From: Bacillota bacterium
Lineage (GTDB): Bacteria; Bacillota; Clostridia; Lachnospirales; Lachnospiraceae
Reading direction: 5' to 3'
NCBI GenBank assembly: GCA_023436225.1
Contig: JAEZKA010000030.1
Span: 1 to 62,978 of the forward strand
DNA: 62,978 bases
A program made the translations under genes and the position numbers. Under the pieces are notes generated by a model. It had not been told where the DNA came from, did no database searches, and saw only the letters and a program-made list of their open reading frames with translations. Positions 7,508-16,153 of this stretch are shown one piece after another (within the stretch, counting starts at the first letter, position 1; each line of letters begins with the position of its first letter).

Positions 7508-8298
7508 ATAAGTATTTAGAAATATCAAAAATTACCTTCAAGTCACAGCTAGCTTGGCGGTTTGATATAGCAGTCAATGTAGTATTTACCATCGCCAAGA
7601 TCCTCTTTGCCTACATATTATGGCAAGGAATCTTCGATCATCGTTCCATGGTAGCCGGCTTTACCTTTGATTCCATGCTTTCCTATTATATTATCAATTC
7701 CTTCTTGTCACAGTTAGATATGTCCGTCAAGGTTAGTGAGGAGCTAAGTAACCGAATTCGCACCGGCACCTTCTCGAAATATATGGTTATCCCGGTGAAT
7801 ATCCAGGGATATTTTCTAGCCCAGACTGCCGGAGCTTCTGTGTTCTACCTGATCTTTAATCTGATTGCGGCAGTGGTATGGATCTTTATCTTCGGTATCC
7901 GCTTTACCTTTACCAACAATCAGTGGCTGATCCTAGCGGCGTTCGTATTCGTATTATTAGGTCTTATCTTTATGATACAGCTGAATTATTTTCTTGGCTT
8001 ACTAACGCTTAAATTCCAGGATATCTACCTGTTTCTAATGATTAAAAATAATCTGGTTGCCTTTATAGCAGGAACCTTAATACCGTTAGCACTGCTCCCG
8101 GAGATTGTACTTCAAGTAATGCGGTATTTTCCATTCTACTACTGCTCCTATCTTCCATCGATGCTCTTAATTGGAAGAAATGTGAATGAGATCGGCTTTG
8201 GCCTGATTACACTCTCCTCTTGGGTACTGATCTTTATCGTGATAAATAAAATCGCTTACGAAAGGCTTCGCGTCAAGTACGATGGGGTGGGAATATAA
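7504..8298 (+). CDS. ABC-2 permease (ABC2_membrane_6 family)
   Basis: A 264-aa integral membrane protein with about six hydrophobic segments, beginning MNKYLEISKITFKSQLAWRF. The early conserved amphipathic region, a SNRIRTGTFSKYMVIPVN loop (about 80-98) and the terminal helices match the ABC2_membrane_6 permeases that occur as pairs with an ATPase. A GGGAGG site precedes the ATG. Its stop overlaps the ATG of the next permease, so the two subunits are made together, presumably as a heterodimeric pore. Confidence 0.86.
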   Translation: MNKYLEISKITFKSQLAWRFDIAVNVVFTIAKILFAYILWQGIFDHRSMVAGFTFDSMLSYYIINSFLSQLDMSVKVSEELSNRIRTGTFSKYMVIPVNIQGYFLAQTAGASVFYLIFNLIAAVVWIFIFGIRFTFTNNQWLILAAFVFVLLGLIFMIQLNYFLGLLTLKFQDIYLFLMIKNNLVAFIAGTLIPLALLPEIVLQVMRYFPFYYCSYLPSMLLIGRNVNEIGFGLITLSSWVLIFIVINKIAYERLRVKYDGVGI

Positions 8299-9113
8299 TG
8301 AACACACATACTAAGACAACTAAGAGTAGCAATATGAGATTTATCGCGGCACTGATTCGCATGAAGCTATCCAAGCTGATGGTCTTCCGATTGTCCTTCT
8401 TTGGCGCTTTCTTCGTAGACGGTTCCATGTTCCTAATTCAAGTCTTATTCTATCAAGCAATTTACGGAGAGGTAGATACCATTGGCGGGTGGTCCACCCC
8501 GGAGATGATTATCTTTATTGGTACCTTTTCACTGATTAATGCTTTGAATATGCTCGTCTTCTTCTTCGGTACAAATGATATTCCAAATAAGATACGCAGT
8601 GGTGATCTGGACCATTATCTGACTAAGCCAGTGAACCCTCTGCTCCGATTAAGCTTTGAAAGCGTCGATCCGGGTGCCATCCCGCTAGCTATTGCGAGTA
8701 TCCTCCTGATCTTATATGGAGTGAAGCAGCTTGCGATAGAAATTACCATCATGCGATTTGTAGCCTATTTTATTTTTGTAATATTAATGACCCTATTATG
8801 GTATGATCTTCAGATGATTGTCCGTACCATCCCCTTCTTCACGATCTCGGCAAATAATATTGCCCGTATGGGGGATACGCTGCTCGATTTGTGTTTGAAG
8901 GTTCCGGGTACTCTGTTCAAGGGTGTATATAAAGTGATCTTCTACTTCTTTGTTCCCTATGGTATCATGGCCACCTATCCCACAGAGCTGATTGCCGGGA
9001 AGCTGACTTTTCCTGAACTGATCTATGGCTGCTTCATTGTTGTGTTATTCACGATATTTACGTTATGGTTCTGGAGCTTCGGACTACGTCACTATAAAAG
9101 TGCCAGCAGCTAG
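8298..9113 (+). CDS. ABC-2 permease (ABC2_membrane_6 family), second subunit
   Basis: A 271-aa membrane protein with about six helices. It contains the DIPNKIRSGDLDHYLTKPVN motif (about 94-113), equivalent to the RIRTGTFSKYM loop of its partner and characteristic of this permease family. The start codon overlaps the preceding stop by one base (TAATG). It is the last gene of the operon; a 13-bp hairpin follows at 9154-9193. Confidence 0.86.
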   Translation: MNTHTKTTKSSNMRFIAALIRMKLSKLMVFRLSFFGAFFVDGSMFLIQVLFYQAIYGEVDTIGGWSTPEMIIFIGTFSLINALNMLVFFFGTNDIPNKIRSGDLDHYLTKPVNPLLRLSFESVDPGAIPLAIASILLILYGVKQLAIEITIMRFVAYFIFVILMTLLWYDLQMIVRTIPFFTISANNIARMGDTLLDLCLKVPGTLFKGVYKVIFYFFVPYGIMATYPTELIAGKLTFPELIYGCFIVVLFTIFTLWFWSFGLRHYKSASS

Positions 9114-9153
9114 AAAGAACTGAAAACAGAACTAAAAGAAATTAAATTATAAA

Positions 9154-9193
9154 ATACGGGGATGTTAAAACAATCGTTTAAACATCCCCGTAT
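9154..9193. terminator. Bidirectional terminator
   Basis: ATACGGGGATGTT pairs perfectly with AACATCCCCGTAT across a 14-nt loop, between the convergent permease and coiled-coil genes. Confidence 0.75.
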
Positions 9194-9212
9194 AAATTAT
9201 ATATAAATTATA

Positions 9213-9641
9213 TTATCCTATTTTCGCCTTTAATTCCTGATACTTTTTATCAAAAACATCATGAACTCGTTCTATTTCATCTAAAATTAAGTCGTCATTT
9301 TTATGTAATTTCTTTACATCTCTCTTGATCAATTTTACATCTCTTTCAATAGCTTTAACATTGCTTTCAATAGCATTTACTTTGCTTTCAATAGCATTCA
9401 CTTTGCTATCAATAGCTTTTACATTGCCTTCGATAGTTATTACATTGCCTTCGATAGTTTTTACATTGCCTTCGATAGCTTTTACATTGCCTTCGATAGC
9501 TTTTACATTGCCTTCGATAGACTTTACATTGCCTTCGATAGACTTTACATTGCCTTCGAGACTAGAAATTCTTCCTTCCACATCGGACATACTTTGTTTT
9601 AGTTCTGTAAGCATGTTCAAAATCAATTCTTCATTATTCAT
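9213..9641 (-). CDS. Coiled-coil protein of tandem heptads
   Basis: A 142-aa hydrophilic protein, starting at the ATG at 9641 because GGAGG lies about 9 bases upstream; the longer frame has no site. Residues about 20-110 are an almost perfect run of seven-residue units of the form SIEGNVK / AIEGNVK / AIESKVN, with Ile and Val at heptad a/d positions, so it should form a long left-handed coiled coil, probably a trimer or tetramer. At DNA level the units are 21-bp near-identical tandem repeats. No signal or membrane segment. Similar heptad proteins occur in many Firmicutes without known function. Confidence 0.75.
   Translation of the reverse strand: MNNEELILNMLTELKQSMSDVEGRISSLEGNVKSIEGNVKSIEGNVKAIEGNVKAIEGNVKTIEGNVITIEGNVKAIDSKVNAIESKVNAIESNVKAIERDVKLIKRDVKKLHKNDDLILDEIERVHDVFDKKYQELKAKIG
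9340..9560. repeat. 21-bp tandem repeats within the coiled-coil gene
   Basis: About ten 21-bp units of the type CTTCGATAGCTTTTACATTGC, the central six or so nearly identical. Each encodes one heptad, so gain or loss of units would keep the frame. Confidence 0.85.
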
Positions 9642-9740
9642 TGTACAATACCTCCAGTAATTATATTGTATCATAATTAATAATCATTTAAAACAAGAAT
9701 TATTATACTACAAACGGTTTATTTCTTGGTTTAATGATAC

Positions 9741-9779
9741 AAAAGATGCAGACAGTTACCAAGCGTAACTGCCTGCATC
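9741..9779 (-). terminator. Terminator of the rng-ybaK operon
   Basis: GATGCAGACAGTTAC and GTAACTGCCTGCATC pair over 15 bp with one mismatch and a 5-nt loop. On the minus strand the stem is followed by TTTTGT. Confidence 0.75.
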
Positions 9780-9830
9780 CCTTTAATGCGTCCAGCGGGC
9801 GCACGTTCAAATAATGAAATCCCCGGGAAT

Positions 9831-10301
9831 TTATTCTGCAATATCACATAGACCTGCTCCGATATACTCTACCAATGCATCTGTCGGAATACAAAGCTGA
9901 CAGCCTCTTACTCCTGCACTGATGGTAATCTCATCATAAAGTACCGCTGTTTCATCCATATAGGTAGGATATTTCTTCTTCATCCCAATCGGTGAACAGC
10001 CTCCACGGATATATCCGGTGGTTACAAGCAAATCCTTCACCGGAAGGAGTTCTATCTTCTTATCACCGATCACGGAGGCTGCTTTCTTTAGGTTCAGCTC
10101 CATATTCACAGGAATACAGAATACCACGACACCCTTCTTCTCACCCTTTGCCACTAAGGTCTTAAATACCTGTTCCGCCGGCATATCAATCAGCTTTGCT
10201 ACATGCTCACCGCCAAGATTATTCTCATCTACCTCATATTCCATTGCTCTATATGTGACACCGGCCTGATCCAGAAGCCGCATAACATTCGTCTTGATCA
10301 T
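9831..10301 (-). CDS. ybaK: YbaK/EbsC-type Cys-tRNA(Pro) deacylase
   Basis: A 156-aa protein of the YbaK/EbsC family, which hydrolyses mis-acylated Cys-tRNA(Pro). Visible family features are GGEHVAKLIDMPAEQVFKT (about 29-47) with the catalytic lysine in the KTLV segment, and GYIRGGCSPIGMKK (about 92-105), the adenine/substrate-binding loop. Length is normal. Its ATG overlaps the rng stop by 4 bp, so it is translationally coupled as the last gene of the radical SAM - DUF2344 - rng operon, and a strong terminator follows. Confidence 0.92.
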   Translation of the reverse strand: MIKTNVMRLLDQAGVTYRAMEYEVDENNLGGEHVAKLIDMPAEQVFKTLVAKGEKKGVVVFCIPVNMELNLKKAASVIGDKKIELLPVKDLLVTTGYIRGGCSPIGMKKKYPTYMDETAVLYDEITISAGVRGCQLCIPTDALVEYIGAGLCDIAE

Positions 10302-11527
10302 GAGTATTTTCTCACCTCATTTACCTGCTCATGGAGAGGTTTACGCACCTTCTTACGGGTAACTTCAACGAGTCCAAGGGCAGTCATATCCACAAGCGTT
10401 GTTTTAACAGGGTCCTTCTTTAGATATTCCTCCAGCTCCTCCATGAGAAGCTCCTTATCCTTCTTAAGCTCCATATCGATAAAATCGATGATAATAATTC
10501 CGGAGAGGTTCCTGAGTCTGATCTGCTTAGCAATCTCTTTTGCTGCCTCCCGGTTCACCTTAAGAAAGGTCTCCTGAACCTGCTTCTTTCCGGCGACTGC
10601 TTTTCCGGTATTCACATCAATTACTGTTAAGGCTTCCGTCGGTTGAATGACTAGCGATCCACCGGACCGGAGCCAAACAAGCGGTCGAACCGCCTCCTCC
10701 AGCTTACCGTTCAGTCCATAGAGACTGGCAAGGCTATACACCGGATCATGATAGTATCTAAGCTTATCCAAGTCCTCGGGTTGATAAACCTCAAGGAATT
10801 CCTTCATATTATTATAAAGCTCTTCGTCATCAGTAATAAACTCATTCACGTTATCGGTATAGCTATCCCTGATATCACAGATGTAATTCGGAGGTGTTCG
10901 AAACAGTAAGGAAAAGCAGCTTTTGTGAACACCATAGCGTCTGATATTCTCATAGGCATCAATCAGCTTCTTGATCTCAGCAACAATCTTATCCTCCGGT
11001 ACGAAAGCCGCATTGGTACGGATAATAAAGCCGTACTCCTTATGCATAAAGCTCTTTGCAATTGCCTTCAGTCTCTTTCGTTCCTTCTCTTCCAGTATCT
11101 TAGAGGATACACCCACAGCCGGCTTTCCATAAGTTAAGGCAACAAATTTACCGGTAAAATTAATATTACCACTAACTACAGGTGCCTTCGTCTTTACATC
11201 CTCCTTGACAACCTGGACGATGATTTCATCACCAATCTTAAGCTTCACCTCACTGAGCCTTGCATCCTCGGATCGATATTCCTGCTCTGTCGCCTGTATG
11301 GGATAACGATTCTCGCTCATGGAATAATAACACATTCTTCCATCCGCTATCTCTACGAAAGCAGCATTAATATTCTTCACAATATTCTTGACCTTACCCA
11401 GATAGATATTGCCTAGAATACCGTCTTCCTCAGAAGTATTTAAAGAAACCTGAACCATGTCCTTTCCTTCAAAGGAAGCAGAAATAATCACATTCTCTTT
11501 TTTTGTTATTACAAGCTTGTTCTCCAT
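10298..11527 (-). CDS. rng: Ribonuclease G/E family endoribonuclease
   Basis: A 409-aa RNase E/G homologue that would cut single-stranded AU-rich RNA in rRNA and mRNA processing. The S1-like part is at about 35-120 (GNIYLGKVKNIVKNINAAFVEI begins it). The catalytic Mg-binding aspartates lie in TVIDVNTGK (about 300-308) and IIIIDFIDM (about 341-349). The protein ends soon after VEVTRKKVRKPL, which in most family members is followed by the CPxCxG zinc-link that holds the dimer; here it is absent, replaced by a short tail that overlaps ybaK. Upstream are its usual partners, the TIGR03960- and TIGR03936-type genes. Confidence 0.92.
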   Translation of the reverse strand: MENKLVITKKENVIISASFEGKDMVQVSLNTSEEDGILGNIYLGKVKNIVKNINAAFVEIADGRMCYYSMSENRYPIQATEQEYRSEDARLSEVKLKIGDEIIVQVVKEDVKTKAPVVSGNINFTGKFVALTYGKPAVGVSSKILEEKERKRLKAIAKSFMHKEYGFIIRTNAAFVPEDKIVAEIKKLIDAYENIRRYGVHKSCFSLLFRTPPNYICDIRDSYTDNVNEFITDDEELYNNMKEFLEVYQPEDLDKLRYYHDPVYSLASLYGLNGKLEEAVRPLVWLRSGGSLVIQPTEALTVIDVNTGKAVAGKKQVQETFLKVNREAAKEIAKQIRLRNLSGIIIIDFIDMELKKDKELLMEELEEYLKKDPVKTTLVDMTALGLVEVTRKKVRKPLHEQVNEVRKYS

Positions 11528-11657
11528 TTCCGTCCCTCCTATACGGAATGTTGGATTATATATAGCAACTTTGTGGGGGCATTACCCTTCTCCTTGCGTA
11601 ATTATTGTCTGAAGTATGCACCAGATAGAAGCTGCCTGCTAATACAACATTCCTTTA

Positions 11658-12488
11658 TTATCGATCCACCTGGTCTAACGCAGCCAGCTTCCCTGTCTCA
11701 ATATTTCTTGTATATACCTCAATACGGTGTGACTGCCAGGCATATTTGTTATACTCTACGCCAAGATACTCACAGAATGCTTCCATGACTAACTCCGGCT
11801 TCAGATTCGAAGCACTACCTGTATCTACCTGCAGATATACCTTAACTCCATTATCATAGCTTTCCGAAACACTTTCCGGTTTACTATTCGCATTTTCCTT
11901 GGTCACCCTAAGCTGCTCCTCCAGAGTACCGATACGCTTGTCCTCGTATTCCTCCTTGGTAAACGCTACTAAAGTGATCATTGGCCTAATATCAACCTCT
12001 TTTTCACTCTTCTTCGTCTTCTTCCCGATGACAATCTCAGTAGAATTCATAAATTCTGTAAATGCCTTGATAAAGCTCTCCTGATTATTAATACCGGCAC
12101 CGATCTCGTAGCCGTCTCTTAATTGTACTAGATAATCGGCTGAAGCTACCAACGCCATTGCTGTAACATTCTTGACATTCTGTTCGGTATCTTTAAGCGG
12201 GCGGTATCCAACGATACGAAAGCCCTCTGTAATTACTGCATTCATTCGTTCCACCATAACCTCAGGGGCATCTGCGGATAATAGCTGCACATCCAGATAT
12301 TCGCCGTCACTGGTAAGGCCTACACCCAGAGGTGAGGCAAAGGACATAATCTGATGAGGGCTAAAGCCCTTACTATACTCATTATCAATATTCGCTCTAC
12401 GAAACAGCTTCTGAAAATAACGCATTACATCCAGATGTCCAACAAACTTCATTGCACCATACTTTTGAAATTTAATTCTTGCTTTCAT
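11658..12488 (-). CDS. DUF2344 (TIGR03936-type) radical-SAM-associated protein
   Basis: A 276-aa protein starting MKARIKFQKYGAMKFVGHLD, the hallmark of the DUF2344/TIGR03936 family, always found beside or fused to a TIGR03960-type radical SAM protein and often near rng and rplU. The start at 12488 is chosen for its GGAGGAGG site; the longer frame lies inside the upstream gene. It overlaps that gene by 17 bp. Function is unknown; the constant link to RNase G and L21 suggests a role in ribosome or RNA modification. A GFSPHQIMSFASPLGVG segment near residue 42-58 is well conserved in the family. Confidence 0.88.
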   Translation of the reverse strand: MKARIKFQKYGAMKFVGHLDVMRYFQKLFRRANIDNEYSKGFSPHQIMSFASPLGVGLTSDGEYLDVQLLSADAPEVMVERMNAVITEGFRIVGYRPLKDTEQNVKNVTAMALVASADYLVQLRDGYEIGAGINNQESFIKAFTEFMNSTEIVIGKKTKKSEKEVDIRPMITLVAFTKEEYEDKRIGTLEEQLRVTKENANSKPESVSESYDNGVKVYLQVDTGSASNLKPELVMEAFCEYLGVEYNKYAWQSHRIEVYTRNIETGKLAALDQVDR

Positions 12489-14379
12489 CGGTAACCTCCT
12501 CCATATCTGCTGCAGCAAGACCATCGTCATAGCATACTCCGCCACCAAAATCCTTGGCACCGCAATTTGCACAGGCTTGTTTACAATTTGGGGTCACCTT
12601 TTCTGCCTTGGCTCTCTTATACTCTCGTAGTAAAAAAGCTTTGGTTACTCCAACATCAATGAAGTCCCAAGGGAAGATCTCCTGCTCATCGCGCTCTCTA
12701 CCATTGTAGAATGCCATGTCTACACCATTCTTCTCAAAGGCTTTCATCCAATTATCATAATCGAAATGCTCCGACCAAGAGTCATATAGGCATCCGGCCT
12801 TGTAAGCATCATATATCGCACCGCTTACTCTACGATCTCCTCTTGCCATTACCCCCTCAAGCTCAGTTACCTCAGCTTCGTGCCAGTTATATTTGATACT
12901 CTTGAAGTTCAACTGCTCCTTCATCTTACTCTTTAAGAACCGTTGCTTCTCTACATATTCCGAGCCGGTAATCATTCTTGACCACTGGAAGGGTGTGAAG
13001 GGCTTTGGAACGAAGAAGGAGGTGCTGGAGGTGATGCTGACCTTTCCATTCCGCTGATCCTTTGGTATCGTATAGTATTCTCTTGCAATGCGGTCAGAAA
13101 GAATTGCGATTCCTTCTACATCCTCCGCTGTCTCTGTAGGAAGTCCCAGCATAAAGTACAGCTTTACTTTATTCCATCCGCTCTGGAAGGCCTTCATGGC
13201 ACCGCCTAGAATTGCTTCCTCCGTCAGTCCTTTATTGATTACGTCACGCAGTCTCTGTGTCCCGGCTTCTGGAGCAAAGGTTAAGCTGCTCTTACGAATA
13301 TCCTGAACCTTGCTCATAACATCCAGTGCAAACGCATCGATTCGCAGAGAAGGCAATGATATATTCACTCCCTTATTGCCAAATTCCTCAATTAAATAAT
13401 AAACCAGCTCCTGCAAACAGGAATAATCACTGGAGCTTAAGGAACTTAAGGAGATCTCCTCATGTCCGGTGGAGGAAAGCATATCATGAGCATATTTCTT
13501 TAAATATTCAATACTTCTCTCCCTGGTCGGTCGATATATCATACCCGCCTGACAGAAACGGCAGCCACGGATACACCCTCTCTGAATCTCAAGTACTACT
13601 CTGTCCTGTGTCGCCTTGATAAATGGTACTAAGGGCTTCAGGGGATAATAGGTATCACTGAGATTCATCTCTACCTGCTTCTTCACGGTCTTAGGAGCAT
13701 GGCTATTATTTGGGGTGAAGCTTTCAATCGTACCATCATCCTTGTATTTTACGTCATAAAAAGCAGGCACATACATTCCCTCTATCTGTGCCACGCGTTC
13801 TAAATATTCCATTCTGGACTTGCCTGCTTTTTTATATTCCTTATAGGAATCAATGATCTCGTTATAGGCTGTCTCTCCCTCTCCGATATAGAAGAAGTCA
13901 AAAAAGTCCGCAATCGGCTCCGGATTATAGCTACAGGGGCCACCCCCGATTACCAGGGGATGCTCTTCAGTACGATCCTTTGCATAGATCGGTATTCCGG
14001 ACAGCTCTAAAATCTGAAGAATATTGGTATAGCACATCTCATACTGAAGTGTAATGCCAAGGAAATCGAACTCCTTCACTGGGTCCTGACTCTCCAGGGC
14101 AAAAAGGGGAATGTTACGCTCTCTCATCAGCTTGTCCATATCCACCCACGGAGAGTATACCCTCTCGCAGTAGGTATCCTCACGACGATTAAACATATCA
14201 TAAAGGATTTGAATACCTAAATGTGACATTCCTATCTCATATACATCGGGGAAACACATACAGAAGCGGACATCCACCTTTTTGGGGTCCTTCACTGTCA
14301 TATTAACTTCACCACCGATATATCTGGCTGGCTTCTCTATGGTTAATAATATTTCATCGGATAATGCTAGTTTTCTCAT
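12472..14379 (-). CDS. TIGR03960-type B12-domain radical SAM protein
   Basis: A 635-aa enzyme. The first 240 residues resemble a B12-binding-type domain (FPDVYEIGMSHLGIQIL, then VIGGGPCSYNPEPIADFFDF). The radical SAM core follows with the cluster cysteines at C269, C273 and C276 in RGCIRGCRFC. The C-terminus has a further CKQACANCGAKDFGGGVC stretch (about 600-617) that may bind another Fe-S cluster or zinc. It is first in the operon, with its own promoter at 14434-14462, and overlaps DUF2344. The reaction is not known; methylthiolation or methylation of a ribosome-linked substrate is plausible. Confidence 0.9.
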   Translation of the reverse strand: MRKLALSDEILLTIEKPARYIGGEVNMTVKDPKKVDVRFCMCFPDVYEIGMSHLGIQILYDMFNRREDTYCERVYSPWVDMDKLMRERNIPLFALESQDPVKEFDFLGITLQYEMCYTNILQILELSGIPIYAKDRTEEHPLVIGGGPCSYNPEPIADFFDFFYIGEGETAYNEIIDSYKEYKKAGKSRMEYLERVAQIEGMYVPAFYDVKYKDDGTIESFTPNNSHAPKTVKKQVEMNLSDTYYPLKPLVPFIKATQDRVVLEIQRGCIRGCRFCQAGMIYRPTRERSIEYLKKYAHDMLSSTGHEEISLSSLSSSDYSCLQELVYYLIEEFGNKGVNISLPSLRIDAFALDVMSKVQDIRKSSLTFAPEAGTQRLRDVINKGLTEEAILGGAMKAFQSGWNKVKLYFMLGLPTETAEDVEGIAILSDRIAREYYTIPKDQRNGKVSITSSTSFFVPKPFTPFQWSRMITGSEYVEKQRFLKSKMKEQLNFKSIKYNWHEAEVTELEGVMARGDRRVSGAIYDAYKAGCLYDSWSEHFDYDNWMKAFEKNGVDMAFYNGRERDEQEIFPWDFIDVGVTKAFLLREYKRAKAEKVTPNCKQACANCGAKDFGGGVCYDDGLAAADMEEVTDESKN

Positions 14380-14433
14380 TCTATATTCCTTTCATTTCAA
14401 ATGCGGATAAGAACCGTCCATTTACTATCCGTT

Positions 14434-14462
14434 ATTATAACTGAAATGAAATGAAATTACAA
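14434..14462 (-). promoter_or_regulatory. Promoter of the radical SAM - DUF2344 - rng - ybaK operon
   Basis: Minus-strand TTGTAA (14457-14462), 17 bp, TATAAT (14434-14439), about 55 bp before the first start codon. Confidence 0.75.
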
Positions 14463-14541
14463 TGAACAAAACCAAATCCTGCACGGTGAATATTGAGGCT
14501 GATGGAGAGAATTATCCTGTTTAAGCTATCGCAATAACCGA

Positions 14542-15156
14542 TTATTCCTTTAAGAGAGTAATCACATAATTCTCCAATTGCTTCATATTATCCTTACCAG
14601 ATACGTATTCCTCAATTTCTGAGCTGGAAAACTCACCAATACTAAAATCAAATTTATCAATAAGAAAAATACTTAGAAATATAACCAGGGCACATACCAA
14701 CCGAACGATTAAAAAGCGAAAAGCTGCTATCTCCTGCAAGGAATCTTCATCCTTGCCCATCTCAGTTCCCTCATGGAATAGCCGATTCACATTAGACTTT
14801 TTGTTCTGCTCCGCGTCTGCATTCTGTAGTGCACTATCAAGATAATAACTATCATAGGCCCTAGCTGTACTCTGCACCGTACTTAGCTGTCTGAGGCAGG
14901 ATTCCCTTGCCTGCCTTATATACTCTGCTCTGGATACCGGAATTGCAGGATTGTGATACGTTAAAGACACCAGCGGATTCTCACCTGCAGTATCCTTTTC
15001 CTCCGATAGGGCTTTCTGTGTCCCTAGATTCTGGCTCTTCTTCCGCGACTTATCCTTATCATAGATGCCTCCTGTTAAGTACAGACTCTCATCGATATTG
15101 TTATGTAAGTTTTTCTCAATCTGCTGTACCATCTTATCTTCAACCCTTTTATCCAC
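14542..15156 (-). CDS. Hypothetical protein with one C-terminal membrane segment
   Basis: A protein of about 204 aa. The GTG at 15156 is preferred because a GAGGGGGGG ribosome site lies just before it, whereas the ATG at 15204 has none and falls in a TATAAT-like sequence. The first 130 residues are charged (lysine-, glutamate- and serine-rich). Residues about 150-172 (RFLIVRLVCALVIFLSIFL) form a single membrane helix, followed by about 35 residues that include an EEYVSGKDN patch. This suggests a tail-anchored or type II protein. I do not recognise the family. Confidence 0.7.
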   Translation of the reverse strand: MDKRVEDKMVQQIEKNLHNNIDESLYLTGGIYDKDKSRKKSQNLGTQKALSEEKDTAGENPLVSLTYHNPAIPVSRAEYIRQARESCLRQLSTVQSTARAYDSYYLDSALQNADAEQNKKSNVNRLFHEGTEMGKDEDSLQEIAAFRFLIVRLVCALVIFLSIFLIDKFDFSIGEFSSSEIEEYVSGKDNMKQLENYVITLLKE

Positions 15157-15234
15157 CTTTACCCCCCCTCTCAATATAGATGAATGCTTGTTTTCCTGAT
15201 TCATTATATTGTTAATCCAGAACAGATATGACAG

Positions 15235-15290
15235 AAAAAAGACTTAACAAAGCTGCTTTCATTCATTCTTTGCAACTCGTTAAGTCTTTT
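15235..15290. terminator. Bidirectional terminator after kdpE
   Basis: AAAAGACTTAAC pairs with GTTAAGTCTTTT over 12 bp. T-runs on both sides let it work in either direction; on the minus strand it closes the kdpDE transcript. Confidence 0.75.
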
Positions 15291-15302
15291 ATAATCATAA
15301 TA

Positions 15303-16004
15303 TTATATCTCGTCTACCATACGATACCCAACACCGATTTCTGTGACGATATACTTTGGCTCTGCTGGGTTCGTTTCAATCTTTCTGCGGATATTAGCCA
15401 TGTTTACACGCAAGGTCTGATTTTCATTTATATAGGGTCCCCATATCTCTTTCATAATATAATCATGGGTCAATACCTTCCCGACATTTCTTGATAAGAG
15501 TACTATAATTTTATATTCAATTGGAGTCAGATGGATTTCTTTATCATCTATCTTTACAATACGCTTATCAAAATCAATATTTAAGCCTCCGATGATAATG
15601 CGATTTGCCTCCGGATGGGTATCTTCCTTTGCCTTATGACTATGTCTTACCGCAGTACGAATTCTTGCTAACAGCTCTGAGGTTCCGAAGGGCTTGGTTA
15701 TATAATCATCTGCACCCAGATCTAAGGCCTCTACCTTCTCTCGTTCATGGCCCCTTGCTGAGACTACGATGATCGGAATATCACTCCATTCGCGAATATT
15801 CTTCAGTACTTGAATACCATCCATATCCGGAAGGCCAAGATCGAGTAGTATAAGATCCGGGCAATGTGAGGTTGTAAGCCCTATTGCATCCCATCCTTTT
15901 TCCGCTTTTATCACATTATAGTTATTATGTGTAAGTACTGCCTGAATGAAATTACTGATTGCCAATTCATCCTCCACCAGTAAAATCGTTAATTTGCTAT
16001 TCAT
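15303..16004 (-). CDS. kdpE: KdpE-type OmpR-family response regulator
   Basis: A 233-aa OmpR/PhoB-family regulator. The receiver (1-120) has the acidic pair in VEDE, the phospho-acceptor Asp in LILLDLGLPDMDG (about residue 54) and the conserved Lys in ITKPFG. The winged helix (about 135-230) ends in YIVTEIGVGYRM, as in KdpE. With KdpD it normally turns on the high-affinity KdpFABC potassium pump at low potassium or high osmolarity. No kdpFABC is beside it here. It lies about 145 bp behind kdpD, separated by one copy of a dispersed hairpin element. Confidence 0.9.
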   Translation of the reverse strand: MNSKLTILLVEDELAISNFIQAVLTHNNYNVIKAEKGWDAIGLTTSHCPDLILLDLGLPDMDGIQVLKNIREWSDIPIIVVSARGHEREKVEALDLGADDYITKPFGTSELLARIRTAVRHSHKAKEDTHPEANRIIIGGLNIDFDKRIVKIDDKEIHLTPIEYKIIVLLSRNVGKVLTHDYIMKEIWGPYINENQTLRVNMANIRRKIETNPAEPKYIVTEIGVGYRMVDEI

Positions 16005-16050
16005 AATTTTACCTCCATGATGGCGCTGTGCACCATCTCAATCATCCATT

Positions 16051-16153
16051 CTGCATCTGCGATCCAGCACAAAACCCGCACGAGCAAGGAGTTTGCTATA
16101 ATGGCTAATCTTCGCAGTTCTTGCCGTGTGAAGATGCTTTGCTTCACACTATT
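16051..16153 (-). repeat. Dispersed hairpin element, copy A1
   Basis: Read on the minus strand it begins TAGTGTGAA at the kdpD stop codon and forms a GTGTGAA/TTCACAC hairpin. It then continues through AAGAAC, GCGAAG and a CAAACTCCTTG stretch to GCAGATGCAG. The same order of blocks recurs at 25016-25125, also starting at a stop codon. Confidence 0.65.

Noticed and set aside
9325..9660. 111-aa plus-strand ORF opposite the coiled-coil gene
   Set aside because: Its repetitive hydrophobic sequence is the antisense of the 21-bp repeats; no ribosome site.
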